In this document: positions 29,882 to 38,945 of the stretch, in pieces | Numbering within the stretch: position 1 is the first letter of the stretch | Layout of the letters: every line of letters starts with the position of its first letter | DNA from: an uncultured Mycoplasmatales bacterium | GTDB taxonomy: Bacteria > Bacillota_I > Bacilli_A > Mycoplasmatales > Mycoplasmoidaceae | DNA length: 64,000 nucleotides | Direction: 5' to 3' | Assembly (NCBI GenBank): GCA_910578525.1 | Contig: CAJTRF010000003.1 | Location: forward strand, 8,524 to 72,523 | Program-made: the position numbers and the translations under genes | The notes under the pieces: generated by a model | Databases searched by the model: none | What the model was told of the DNA's origin: nothing | What the model saw: the letters and a program-made list of their open reading frames with translations, nothing else

Positions 29882-30484
29882 ATGGAAAAATTATTATCAA
29901 CAATTAAAAAAATTAAAGATTTAGACTATAACCAAAAATTTGAAATCAAGAAATTATTTGCTAATCCAGATACTCTTGAAGCTCAACGTAACCAAATGAA
30001 GAGCATTAATCCAAAAGCTACTCCTGATGAAGTTGAAAAGAGAGTTTTCAACTTAGTTGTTAGAGACAACATTTTCAATGCAATCATGAATTACATTGTT
30101 ACATGTTATGAATTTAGCATTGACAAAAGTGAAATTGAAAAATATTCTGAAAGAGTAAAAACTATTTACAAGAATGCTCCTGCAGAAAAGATTAATGAAA
30201 TTACTGAAATTACTCTTAAGAAAACTCTAGTTTTCTCTGAATTGGCAAAATTATGAGACATCAGAACTACTGATGAAGAAACTAAGAATTCATTACAAAA
30301 TTATTACAAGATGACTAACAATCCTATTAGAGATATCTTGGAAAACAAAAATCAATTTGAAGGTTACAAACAAATGATTCAAGATCAAAAAATAACTGCA
30401 GAAATCATTATGAGATTTAAAAATGTTAAAATTGATCTACCAAAACCAGATACTAATAAACCACAAGAACAAACTAGTAAATAA
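29882..30484 (+). CDS. Trigger-factor-related chaperone (C-terminal-domain-like)
   Basis: A 200-residue, almost wholly helical, charged protein. From about residue 65 it has the arrangement of the trigger factor C-terminal domain: a helix pair around YEFSIDKSEIEKYSERVKTIY, a middle TLKKTLVFSELAKLWDIRTTDEE and a last helix FEGYKQMIQDQKITAEIIMRF. The ribosome-binding and PPIase domains of trigger factor are missing. Other mycoplasmas carry similar trigger-factor-related proteins. It is monocistronic, with TATAAT at 29863-29868 and no ribosome-binding site. The assignment rests on pattern, not on a search. Confidence 0.6.
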
Positions 30485-30509
30485 AAAAACAGGCCATAAA
30501 GTTTTGTGC
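30484..30509 (+). terminator. Weak hairpin, partial copy of the downstream lipoprotein terminator
   Basis: The 16 bases AAAAAACAGGCCATAA are identical to 31395-31410. Here the second arm has decayed, leaving only a 5-bp AAAAC/GTTTT stem. It directly follows the chaperone stop. Confidence 0.45.
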
Positions 30510-30518
30510 TATTTTACA

Positions 30519-30572
30519 TTTTTATAAAAATTTCTGATTTGTGATATAATAAAATTAAAATTTTTATAAAAA
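30519..30572 (+). promoter_or_regulatory. Lipoprotein promoter flanked by inverted repeats
   Basis: TATAAT at 30545-30550 drives the lipoprotein gene. It lies between two 15-base inverted repeats, TTTTTATAAAAATTT at 30519-30533 and its complement at 30558-30572. Inversion between them would flip the promoter. The sequences are AT-only, so chance cannot be excluded. AAGGAAA at 30571-30577 is the ribosome-binding site. Confidence 0.4.
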
Positions 30573-30581
30573 GGAAAAAAT

Positions 30582-31325
30582 ATGAATAAAAAATTAATCA
30601 AAACTATAGCAAGTGTTACTTGCGGTTTCGGAGTTGTAGGAGGAATTTCTGCATGCTCTTTAGTTGGTAAAAACAACAATTCTGCTATCATGGCAAAATG
30701 TGTAGTTAACAATAGCAATGCTTTAGTAGCTAACACATACACAGTATCTTTAAGCTCATCTTCTATTCGATCTAGTAACTCAATTCACATCGATTATGAC
30801 TACCTTGTAAATGGTTCAGAATTCTATGGTGAAATGATGGCTTCTTCATTAAACTATGTTGTACATTATGATGCAAATAGTACATTGAAATTTAAAAACG
30901 ACCATTCTAGCCAATCTATATTCTCAATTAAAGAACTTCCAGGAGTAACGGTTGATGGATGAGTAGATGGTACATTTAAAAGTTGATCTGCAATTCCATT
31001 TACAACAACTGACACTATTAATTTAAACAATCACCATCTAACATATGATGGTTCTGTTGCAAATCCTTACTGATTTATTAGTTCTAAACACGTTGGAACT
31101 CAATGTGGATTTCTTTCAGGTGACAATCGTTACAATAATGGCGATGACTTTTTTAGTGCTTTATATGTAACAATTGATGATAATGGTCAAATTTCATGTG
31201 ATACAAGCAAACACCAAGTTTTACACTGAGGTGCTAGAAGTCAAAAAGACATGTATTCAAAGAAAGATTTAGCTGGAGATTCTACAACTGAAAACATTAT
31301 TAAACAAAGCTGATCTAATAACTAA
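30582..31325 (+). CDS. Putative surface lipoprotein
   Basis: A 247-residue lipoprotein. The signal has MNKKLIKT, a hydrophobic stretch and lipobox ISAC with the lipidated Cys25. The mature part is rich in Ser, Asn and Asp and has Trp- and Gly-containing motifs (VDGWVDGTFKSWS, NPYWFISSKHVG), suggestive of a beta-sandwich. The general form resembles the P35-type lipoproteins of Malacoplasma penetrans, but I cannot confirm homology. A promoter with inverted repeats lies upstream and a terminator downstream. TGA encodes five Trp. It is probably a variable surface antigen. Confidence 0.8.
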
Positions 31326-31395
31326 TTAAAATATTTTTTATATAAATCCCTCAAAACTTGAGTGGTCCCAAATCGCACTTTATATTTCAATTTTA

Positions 31396-31421
31396 AAAAA
31401 CAGGCCATAAGGCTTGTTTTT
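31396..31421. terminator. Terminator after the lipoprotein gene
   Basis: An 11-bp stem (AAAAACAGGCC / GGCTTGTTTTT, one G-U) with loop ATAA ends in T-rich sequence. It also lies 20 bases beyond the stop of the convergent membrane protein gene, so it can serve both. Confidence 0.85.
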
Positions 31422-31441
31422 TATTTATATTTAATATATTA

Positions 31442-31843
31442 TTATCAATGAGTTGAAATGATAAATGCAGCTATAACAGCAGCGACCATGAATATTATTA
31501 TTAATACAAGAGATATTCATGTAAATGGTTTTTTATTAATTGACACTTGGAATGATCAATATATAAATGATTCAATTATTAAACCGATCCATCCTATTAC
31601 ACCAACAACTAAACCAATTCATCCTAAAATATTAGCTAATGCATTATCACTTTCTAAACCATTTAAAGAGAAACCAAATAATACTCCAAAAAGAATTCCA
31701 ATGAATGCGCATAATGATGAAATCACTCCAAATCAAATTGATTTTTGTCTTTTAGTAGGATCTTTTTTAATTTGCTGAGCCTTTAAAAAACTTTTATTTC
31801 ATTTAAAAATTAAGTTTCAAAAATTATTTCCTGAGCTTGCCAT
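31442..31843 (-). CDS. Small membrane protein, unrecognised
   Basis: A 133-residue protein with a positively charged N-terminal third (KRQKSIWFG) and three hydrophobic segments: VISSLCAFIGILFGVLFGF, ILGWIGLVVGVIGWIGLII and ISLVLIIIFMVAAVIAAFI. Ten in-frame TGA codons encode Trp, so it is only visible with the mycoplasma code. TATAAT on the minus strand (31852-31857) lies 8 bases before the ATG, making it almost leaderless. I do not recognise a family. It is convergent with the lipoprotein gene and divergent from the acetyltransferase. Confidence 0.75.
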
Positions 31844-31908
31844 ATAAAAGGATTATAGATGTAAAGTGTTAAATATTTAATATAACTAAATAAATAAAAG
31901 AAACTTTT

Positions 31909-32547
31909 ATGATTAAAAGAGATCCTGATCCGAATAAAATATATCCAGTTAAAAATTGTAAAACAGTTATACATATTAAACCAACAATAAAAAATAAAAA
32001 TATCATTGTTGGAGAATTTTCATATTTTAGCGATTTAGATTTTGAAAAACATGTCACACATCATTATGACTTTGTTGGCGACAAATTAATCATTGGAAAA
32101 TTTTGCCAAATAGGCAAAGGTGTAGAGTTTGTTATGAATGGAGCAAATCACAAAATGGATTGTGTTTCCACTTATCCATTTTACATTATGGATTCTTGAA
32201 AACAAAATGCTCCTAAACTTTCAGAATTACCAATTAAAGGTGACACAATTATCGGAAATGATGTTTGAATAGGGCAAAATTGTACAATTCTTCCAGGAAT
32301 CCACATAGGAGATGGCGCAATAATAGGTTTAAATAGTACGGTCGCTTCTGATATACCTCCTTATTCAATAGCTGTTGGTAATCCTGCAAAAGTCATTAAA
32401 AAAAGATTTGATAACGAATTAATAAAAATTCTTTTAAAATTCAAATGGTGAGATAAAAAACCTGAAGAAATTAATGAATTAATTCCTTTATTGACTTCTA
32501 ACAATATATCTTTAATAAAAAGAGAATTAAAGAAAAAGATAAAATAA
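31909..32547 (+). CDS. Vat/CatB-family xenobiotic O-acetyltransferase
   Basis: A 212-residue left-handed beta-helix acetyltransferase. It matches the Vat streptogramin A acetyltransferases along its length: RDPDPNKIYP, KPTIKNKNIIVGEFSY, HYDFVGDKLIIGKFCQIGKGVEF, MNGANHKMD with the catalytic His, STYPF, then IIGNDVWIGQNCTILPGIHIGDGAIIG and YSIAVGNPAKVIKKRF. Close relatives acetylate streptogramin A, chloramphenicol (CatB) or unknown substrates, so drug resistance is possible but not proven. It stands alone, with a TATAA-like box near 31880. Confidence 0.85.
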
Positions 32548-32577
32548 ATAACTTAGTGCCCTTAATATTTTTATTTT

Positions 32578-32583
32578 TATAAT
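32578..32583 (+). promoter_or_regulatory. -10 box for lysS
   Basis: TATAAT ends 9 bases before the lysS ATG with no Shine-Dalgarno sequence, so the mRNA leader is about three bases. Confidence 0.55.
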
Positions 32584-32592
32584 ATAAACACT

Positions 32593-34071
32593 ATGGAAAA
32601 CAATTTTACTGACCAAGAGCAAAGTAGAAGAAATAAACTAACTCAATTGGTTAATGAAGGAAATGATCCGTTCAAATACGAAAGATTTGAACGTAATTTT
32701 ACTTCTTCTTCTTTTAAAGAAAAATATAAAAATAACTCTAAAGAAGAACTTCATGAATGCACAGATGAAATTAAAATTGCTGGTCGAATTATGGCTATCA
32801 GACAAACTTTTGCTGTTTTAAAAGACTTTGATGGTACAGTTCAACTTTATATTAATAAAAAAACTTGTGATCCAAAAATTTGACATTTATTTTCTAAAGT
32901 ATTAGATATTGGTGATATTGTTGGTGTTCAAGGAACGCCAATGAAAACTAACACTGGTGAATGTACAGTTAAAATTAACAATTTAGTAATCCTTTCTAAA
33001 TCATTAAGACCATTACCAGAGAAATTCCATGGTTTGCAAGACGAAGAAGTTAGGGCAAGAAAACGTTATGTTGATTTAATCATGAACAGTGAATCAATGA
33101 ACACATTTGTTTTGCGTAGCAAAATAGTTTCATTAATTAGAGAATATTTAAATTCGTTAGGATACATTGAAGTAGAAACTCCAATTCTTCAATCAATTTT
33201 AGGAGGAGCAGCTGCTCGTCCGTTTGTTACTCATCACAATGCTCTTGATCGCGAATATTATTTAAGAATAGCTACAGAATTAGCTCTTAAAAAATTAGTA
33301 GTTGGTGGTTTTGAAAAAGTTTATGAAATAGGTAGAAACTTTAGAAATGAAGGAATGGATGCTACACACAACCCCGAGTTTACATCTATTGAGGCATATA
33401 CTGCATATTCTTCTATGGAAGATCAAATGGATTTGTTAGAAGAAATCATTAAGTATGTTACAAAAAATATTGGAAAGCAAAATTTTGAATATAAAGGTGT
33501 AAATCTTGATTTTAATCAAAAATTTAAAAGAATCAACATGGTAGATGCTATTAAAGAAGCAACTAACATTGATTTTAATCAAATCGATTCTGATCCTAAG
33601 GCAATTGAAATAGCAAATGAAAAACACATCGAATTATTACCTCATGAAAAAAATAGAGGTCATATTATCAATAAGTTTTTTGAAACTTATTGTGAAGAAC
33701 GTTGTGTCCAACCAACGTTTGTTTATGGTCATCCAATTGAAGTATCTCCATTAGCTAAAAAAGATTCAAAAGATCCAAGGTATACTAAGAGATTTGAATT
33801 ATTTATTTGTGGTAAAGAATATGCAAATGCATTTAGTGAACTAAACGATCCAATTGACCAAAAACAACGTTTTGAAAATCAACTAAAAGAAAAAGATTTA
33901 GGAAATGATGAAGCTAATGAAATGGACAATGATTTCATTGAAGCTCTTGAATATGGGTTGCCACCAACAGGTGGATTTGGATTAGGAATTGATCGTCTTG
34001 TTATGTTATTAACTAACAACACAACGATTCGTAATGTATTATTATTTCCTCACATGCGTGATGAAAAATAA
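32593..34071 (+). CDS. lysS: Lysyl-tRNA synthetase (class II)
   Basis: Charges tRNA-Lys. The 492-residue protein has an N-terminal OB-fold anticodon-binding domain (EIKIAGRIMAIRQTFAVLKDFDG) and a class II core: motif 1 near GYIEVETPILQ, motif 2 FRNEGMDATHNPEFTSIEAY and motif 3 GFGLGIDRLVMLL. A TGA at 32881 is Trp at the IWHLF position. It is followed after three bases by an AsnA-like gene, so the two aminoacyl-adenylate-fold proteins share a transcript. Confidence 0.97.
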
Positions 34072-34074
34072 TTT

Positions 34075-35019
34075 ATGATTAACAACTTTAAATCTTATTT
34101 TCCAATTAATTACAAACCAAAATATGATTTAGATAAAACTATAAGTTTTATCAATGATTTTAACCTTGCATTTATCAGTATGTTAGAAGAAAGATTCAAT
34201 TCTATTCAAGTTGATTATCCTTTGATTTCTCATGTTGATGGTACAAATATGAATGATTGCATTTATCGTAAGATATCTTTTGATAATGCATCATCAAAAC
34301 TACCTTATATTGTAAATAGTGAAAACTTTGATTATTTTAAACAACTTGGAAATAAACTTAATATTTCTTCTGACAAATCACTTATTGCCAAAACAAAATT
34401 GATTAATAGAGATTCCAAATTGACAAATACAGATTCATTAATTAAAGACGTGTTGTATTTATATACAACTCAACAAACAACTCATAATGAATTTAAAGAT
34501 TCAGCTAAAAGTTTAGTTGAATCTATTGTGAATAGTTTCAAAATAATTTTTAATGAAGAATTATTAAAGAAATACAACATTACAGATAAAGATATTGAAA
34601 ACATTAATGTTGCAAATATTAAAGATATTATTCCAAAAAGATTAAGACAAGAAGAATATTCTCAATACATTGATATGTATTTAAGTTCTAAAGGTCCAAC
34701 TTTAATTTTAGGAACAGATGATGCTACATTAAATGAATTTAATGAATGTAATAACAAGGACTTAACTAAAAATAATGAATCTGCTTCTTTATATATTTAC
34801 ATTCCTAAAATTAAATCAAGAATTAGATTGTTAAAGTTTTACTCATTAAATATTTCTATACGTGAAGATATAGGAGAACATAGGTTCTTAGTTGCATTTG
34901 ATTTGTCTAACTTTTATATGTATTTATTAGATAAGCTACATATAGCAGAAGTTGTAGCATCTGTTTGAGATGATGAATTTATTCAATTTACAAAAACAAA
35001 CAATATAAAGATTTTGTAA
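34075..35019 (+). CDS. AsnA-like protein (degenerate aspartate-ammonia ligase fold)
   Basis: A 314-residue protein with the layout of asparagine synthetase A (about 330). Matching stretches are LEERFNSIQVDYPLISHVDGT near the N-terminus, ELLKKYNITDKD and the block ending GPTLILG in the middle, LYIYIPKIKSRIRLLKFYSLNISI, and DKLHIAEVVASVWDDEF at the end. The ATP-binding GGGIGQSR motif of true AsnA, with its catalytic Arg, is replaced by AFDLSNFYM, and the early GDGTQDN region is altered. It is therefore probably not an active ligase. It lies between lysS and a DUF2779 nuclease with almost no spacing. Homology is by eye. Confidence 0.65.
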
Positions 35020-35020
35020 T

Positions 35021-37033
35021 ATGGCAAAATATGTTACTAAATACTTTTATTTAAATAGCTTTAATAGAACAGATGACCAACTGTTAGTTGGTAGTATTGC
35101 AATCAATGATTTTTTGCATAAAGAAATTGTTAAAGAAATAGAACAAAGTAACAATAAATTTAATGAATTTGACGAAACAGATGATGAGTCTATAAAAGAA
35201 GAAGATGATTCATTTTCTTTATATAAGCAATATAAAGAAACTGTTTCTGAAAATCAATTAAAGAATTTAGCTGATATAGACCCAAAGGTTTATGAAGGAA
35301 ACATAATAGATGAAGAATCAAGAAAGTTTGTTACTAAACAATTTCCTGATTGTCAAGCAATTGACTTATCAAAAGATCATTTAACAAATGAAGATGCTTT
35401 TGAAAAAACAAAAGAATTATTAACTAATAATGATAACATCATTATTTTTCAAAGTGTATTCATTACTAAAAATAAAAAAGCAATTACTAAGCCTGATGCT
35501 ATTGTTAAAAGAAATGGTAAAGTTTATATCATTGAAACAAAAGGGACTACTAGCACAAAATTTGTTCACATACTTGATTTGTTTTATCAAGTTAATGTTA
35601 TTGAAGATTCAATGGATATTGTTTTGGAAAATTATTATTTATGTATTGTTAAATATGAACTATTACCTTTTGGACAAGTATCTTTTGTTTTAGTAGATAA
35701 ATGCCATGATGGTAAAACGCCTAAGAGTTTTGATACCTATACAAAAAAAGATGAATATAAAATTCTTTCTTTAGAAGCTAAATGCGCAAAGAAAGCTTAT
35801 GCAAAAGAACATTTAATATGAGAAGATAAAGATGATGGTTCAAATGAGGTACCATCAATTAAGGAAATGATACAAACAACATCTGGTAAGAGTAATTTTC
35901 TATCAACAATATGCGCTGATATTAAACAATTTTGGGAGACGATTGATCGTTTGCACGATTTAATGCAAAAACCAATTCCGGATGTTTCAAAGATAAATTA
36001 TGAACCGGTTCAAAAATACAAAATGTCTTACAAAGATGTAGATTTTTGATTGCTATTAAGAGACTATTATTATTTTTCAAATAATCTAGATTATTTGCCT
36101 TTTCAATTTTCTGGAAAGTTATGCAAATTTGAAGTTGCTTGTAAAATATACAATATGATAAAAGGAAAAAATGTTCCATTTCAAACAGTTATTAATTTGT
36201 TTGAAACTAACAAATTTACTCTTGCTAATGGTAAAACATGAAATAAACCTACAGCATTAAAACAATATTTATTTGGAATTTCAAAATCTAAAAATGCTCC
36301 ATATTTTTCTGAGCATGCAATTGAATTTATTAAAAGTATTAGAGACAAAAAAGTTTATTTTGATTTTGAATCTCTAAATTTAGCAATTAGAGTTGTGGAT
36401 AAGTATCCACCTTTTATGCAAACTGTAAATCAAGTGTCTGTTGTAATTGATCGTGGTAAAGGACTTGGGTACCTTGAAGAAATAGAACCAGTTGTTATCG
36501 ATCCTGTTAATGGAATTAATAAAAATGATTTTAAAACAATCATTGATGCTTGTTTGCCTTCAAAAAATTTAGAAGAATGTAAAGAATATGACTACATTGT
36601 TTTTAATAAAAATTTTGAAACAATTAGACTTAGAGAGATGGCTGAATATATAAATGAACCAGAATACAATGAAAAAGTAAAAATTATTAATGACAACATT
36701 GTAGATATTGCTGAATCGTTTATCATAAACAAAGATAACAAGTATGTTGTCTTTAAAGAACTTAAAGGTTTTTATTCAATTAAAAAAGTTCTACCATTGG
36801 TAGAAAAATATGCTAACCACATTTTTAAAGCTGCAGGTTGTGTAAATTACAAAACAGGTTTAGATGGAATCCATAATGGTACTGAAGCACAAAATGCCTC
36901 TACAAAAAGATTCTTTAATAAGTTATCAGATGAAGAATGAAAAATTAATGTAAAAAATTTAGGAAAATATTGTAACAACGATGTTCGTGCAATGATAGCT
37001 ATTGAACATTATCTAAAATCATTAATTAACTAA
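35021..37033 (+). CDS. DUF2779-family protein with two predicted nuclease domains
   Basis: A 670-residue protein. The N-terminal part (about residues 150-180) has a PD-(D/E)xK nuclease pattern: PDAIVKRNGKVYIIETKG, with Asp, Glu and Lys in place. The C-terminal part is the DUF2779 domain with a DnaQ-like exonuclease core: DFE in VYFDFESLNLAIR, a middle YDYIVFNKNFE and a final CNNDVRAM acidic site. A Cys in the central region could join an iron-sulfur or zinc site. The pairing resembles RecB-like plus RNase H-like nucleases in other bacteria. Its role could be repair, RNA decay or defence; the sequence does not decide. It starts one base after the AsnA-like gene. Confidence 0.75.
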
Positions 37034-37040
37034 TACTCTA

Positions 37041-37046
37041 TATAAT
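37041..37046 (+). promoter_or_regulatory. -10 box for the alanine-dehydrogenase-like gene
   Basis: TATAAT ends 9 bases before the ATG at 37056 and follows the DUF2779 stop by 7 bases. No ribosome-binding site intervenes. Confidence 0.55.
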
Positions 37047-37055
37047 TTAATTAAT

Positions 37056-38195
37056 ATGAAATTTTTATTATTAAAAGAAAAAAATAAAAACCAAAGAGTA
37101 TTATTAGTTCCAAATGATATTAAAACATTAACTTCTAAAGGTGCAGAAATTTATATTGAACCTAATTACGGTAGTAGTTTAGGATATCCTGATCATGAAT
37201 ATGTATCTGCTGGTGCAACTATTAAGAAGAACTATATGTCTGACATTTCTTCTTATCATGTAATTTGCAAAATCGGAAGCGTTTGCTCAAAGATTTTAAA
37301 AAAATTGACTCCTACACAAATAGTTTGAAACTATGCAAATCCAATAAATGAAAACAAATATCTTTACCAATTGCTTAAATACAATACCACTATGGTATCA
37401 ATTAAATCTATTCAATATACAAAAGATGGATCCATCTTTAAAGTTACTGAACAATTAAAAGGGCAATTGGCTGCAAGTGTTATAGGTTTTTATTTATCTA
37501 GATACCAAAAGAAAGGGTTAGGAAAAGTTTTTGGTAAAGTCGAAGACTTTAACTCAAACTTATTTATTATCGGTGGTTCAAATGCTGCTGGAAAATCATT
37601 AATTAAATCAGCACTTGCTTTAGGAAGCAATGTAGTTGTATTTGATTACAACGAAGCTGATTTAGAAAAAGTAAAAAATAATAATGATTACAAACAATTA
37701 TGCAAGATTAATGATTGTACATTATCTGTATTTAAATATGATTATGAAAAATTATTTTCAATGCTAAGACAAGCTGATGCTGTTGTTTGTGCAGCTAATG
37801 ATCCAAACGAACCAACACACACAATTTTTAATGAAAAAATGATTACTTCAATAAACAAAGGTGCTGTGTTTGTAGATTTAGCTAGCGATTATGGTTTTGC
37901 TAGTCAAACAGAATCTAAACAAACAAAATTATCAAAAGCTGTTTTTACAACAGCTGATGTTATTCACTTTAATGTAGGCAATGTAAGTCATTATTATCCA
38001 AAAACATTCTCTGCCTTAATTTCTAAAATTAATACTGAGCTATTAGAAGAAGTTTTAAAAAATACTTTTAATTTAGAAACTTCTCCTGTTTTAGGTAATG
38101 CAGTAATCACTTATAAAGGTAAAATTACAAATTCTACAATTGCAAATTCCCTTAAATTAGAATACACTCCTTTAAAGAGAATTGTAAAGGATTAA
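37056..38195 (+). CDS. Alanine dehydrogenase/transhydrogenase-like protein
   Basis: A 379-residue protein with the alanine dehydrogenase plan. KEKNKNQRVLLVPNDIKTLTSKGAEIYIEPNYGSS matches the N-terminus, including the substrate Arg. VICKIGS holds the likely catalytic Lys. A Rossmann domain follows at FIIGGSNAAGKSLIKSALALGSNVVVFDYN, then VDLASDYG with the conserved Asp and HFNVGNVSHYYPKTFSALIS. The catalytic His of the TYLHLA motif is not present; the region reads WNYANPIN. So it may be a divergent dehydrogenase or an inactive relative. It has its own near-leaderless promoter. Confidence 0.72.
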
Positions 38196-38338
38196 TAGTA
38201 AACTTCTTACTCTTAGTAACATAAAGCAATGTTTGGAAAAATTCTGAAAAATAATTAGACAAATTTTAAACAAATTCTAAACAGTTTTTTCGTATTTTCC
38301 TATTATGATCTTTTATGAAAAGATAAATATAAGAGAAT

Positions 38339-38746
38339 ATGTCAAATAAAAAATTAGTTAAAACAGGAAAACCTAGGAGTTTCAAAATTCTAGAAAAAAT
38401 TGATGATATAATAAAATTGCAACAAATGAAAGAAGTTTCAGGTAGAAAAGTCAATCCTAAAAACAATAAAATATCGTTAAAAGATATTGTGTTTGAAATG
38501 CGTGAAGAAATGCGTAATGGGTTTACTCAAATTAATAAACGATTAGATAATCATCAACAATCTATTGATGAACTAAAAACAGATGTTAATGTATTAAGAA
38601 CTGATGTTAATACATTGAAAGGTGATGTTAATACATTGAAAACAGATGTTAATACATTGAAAGGTGATGTTAATAACATAAAAGTCGTTATGGTTGATTT
38701 AATTGAAACAAACAGTTTGAAATTAACAAAAACAAAATTAAGTTAA
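38339..38746 (+). CDS. Coiled-coil protein with heptad tandem repeats
   Basis: A 135-residue charged protein, hydrophilic and predicted coiled coil from about residue 55. Residues 79-113 consist of five seven-residue units of the form LKTDVNT, encoded by five 21-base units at 38573-38677. Valine and leucine at fixed heptad positions point to a parallel coiled coil. The N-terminal part (KNNKISLKDIVFEMREEMRNG) is similar in style to short mycoplasma coiled-coil families such as DUF16, but I am not sure. No signal peptide, so it is cytoplasmic. Confidence 0.7.
   Translation: MSNKKLVKTGKPRSFKILEKIDDIIKLQQMKEVSGRKVNPKNNKISLKDIVFEMREEMRNGFTQINKRLDNHQQSIDELKTDVNVLRTDVNTLKGDVNTLKTDVNTLKGDVNNIKVVMVDLIETNSLKLTKTKLS
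38573..38677 (+). repeat. 21-bp tandem repeat, five units, within the coiled-coil gene
   Basis: Five in-frame 21-base units alternate between two types (AAAACAGATGTTAAT and AAAGGTGATGTTAAT cores), giving a 42-base higher-order period at 38615-38677. Copy changes would add or remove whole heptads without shifting the frame. Confidence 0.9.
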
Positions 38747-38779
38747 ATAAAATAATTTATAGATTATTTCTAAAATCAA

Positions 38780-38937
38780 TATAATAACTTTTGCACATAT
38801 CAGCAATTTAATATAGTTGTTAAATAAATTGATAGGTAAGCTGTTACAAGTAAGTATGCTGAAATGCCGAAAGTATTAGTATCAATTTACCCAACTAGGA
38901 TTAAAATCGGTCTCTTATGTGCACTACACATAAGGAG
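38780..38937 (+). promoter_or_regulatory. rpsD promoter and structured leader
   Basis: TATAAT at 38780-38785 is followed by a leader of about 150 bases. AATTGATA (38827-38834) pairs with TATCAATT (38880-38887), while GGTA just inside can pair with TACC just outside (38888-38891), a pseudoknot layout. Nearer the gene, CTTATGTG (38914-38921) pairs with CACATAAG (38927-38934), which contains half of the AAGGAG ribosome-binding site (38932-38937). TGCACATA at the very 5' end (38792-38799) is complementary to 38916-38923 and could open that hairpin. S4 controls its own synthesis through leader RNA in other bacteria. Confidence 0.6.
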
Positions 38938-38945
38938 TTATATAA

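Noticed and set aside
31326..31395. CTCAA/TTGAG hairpin in the region after the lipoprotein gene, considered as a recombination site
   Set aside because: Only five base pairs and no second copy in the window.
31458..31778. Plus-strand open frame of 106 codons opposite the small membrane protein
   Set aside because: It has no ribosome-binding site or sensible composition; the minus strand holds a full membrane protein (31442-31843) with its own promoter once TGA is read as Trp.
38196..38338. Small hairpins (TTACT/AGTAA and ATCTTTT/AAAAGAT) between the dehydrogenase-like and coiled-coil genes
   Set aside because: Stems are short, AT-rich and lack T runs; I cannot tell them from background.
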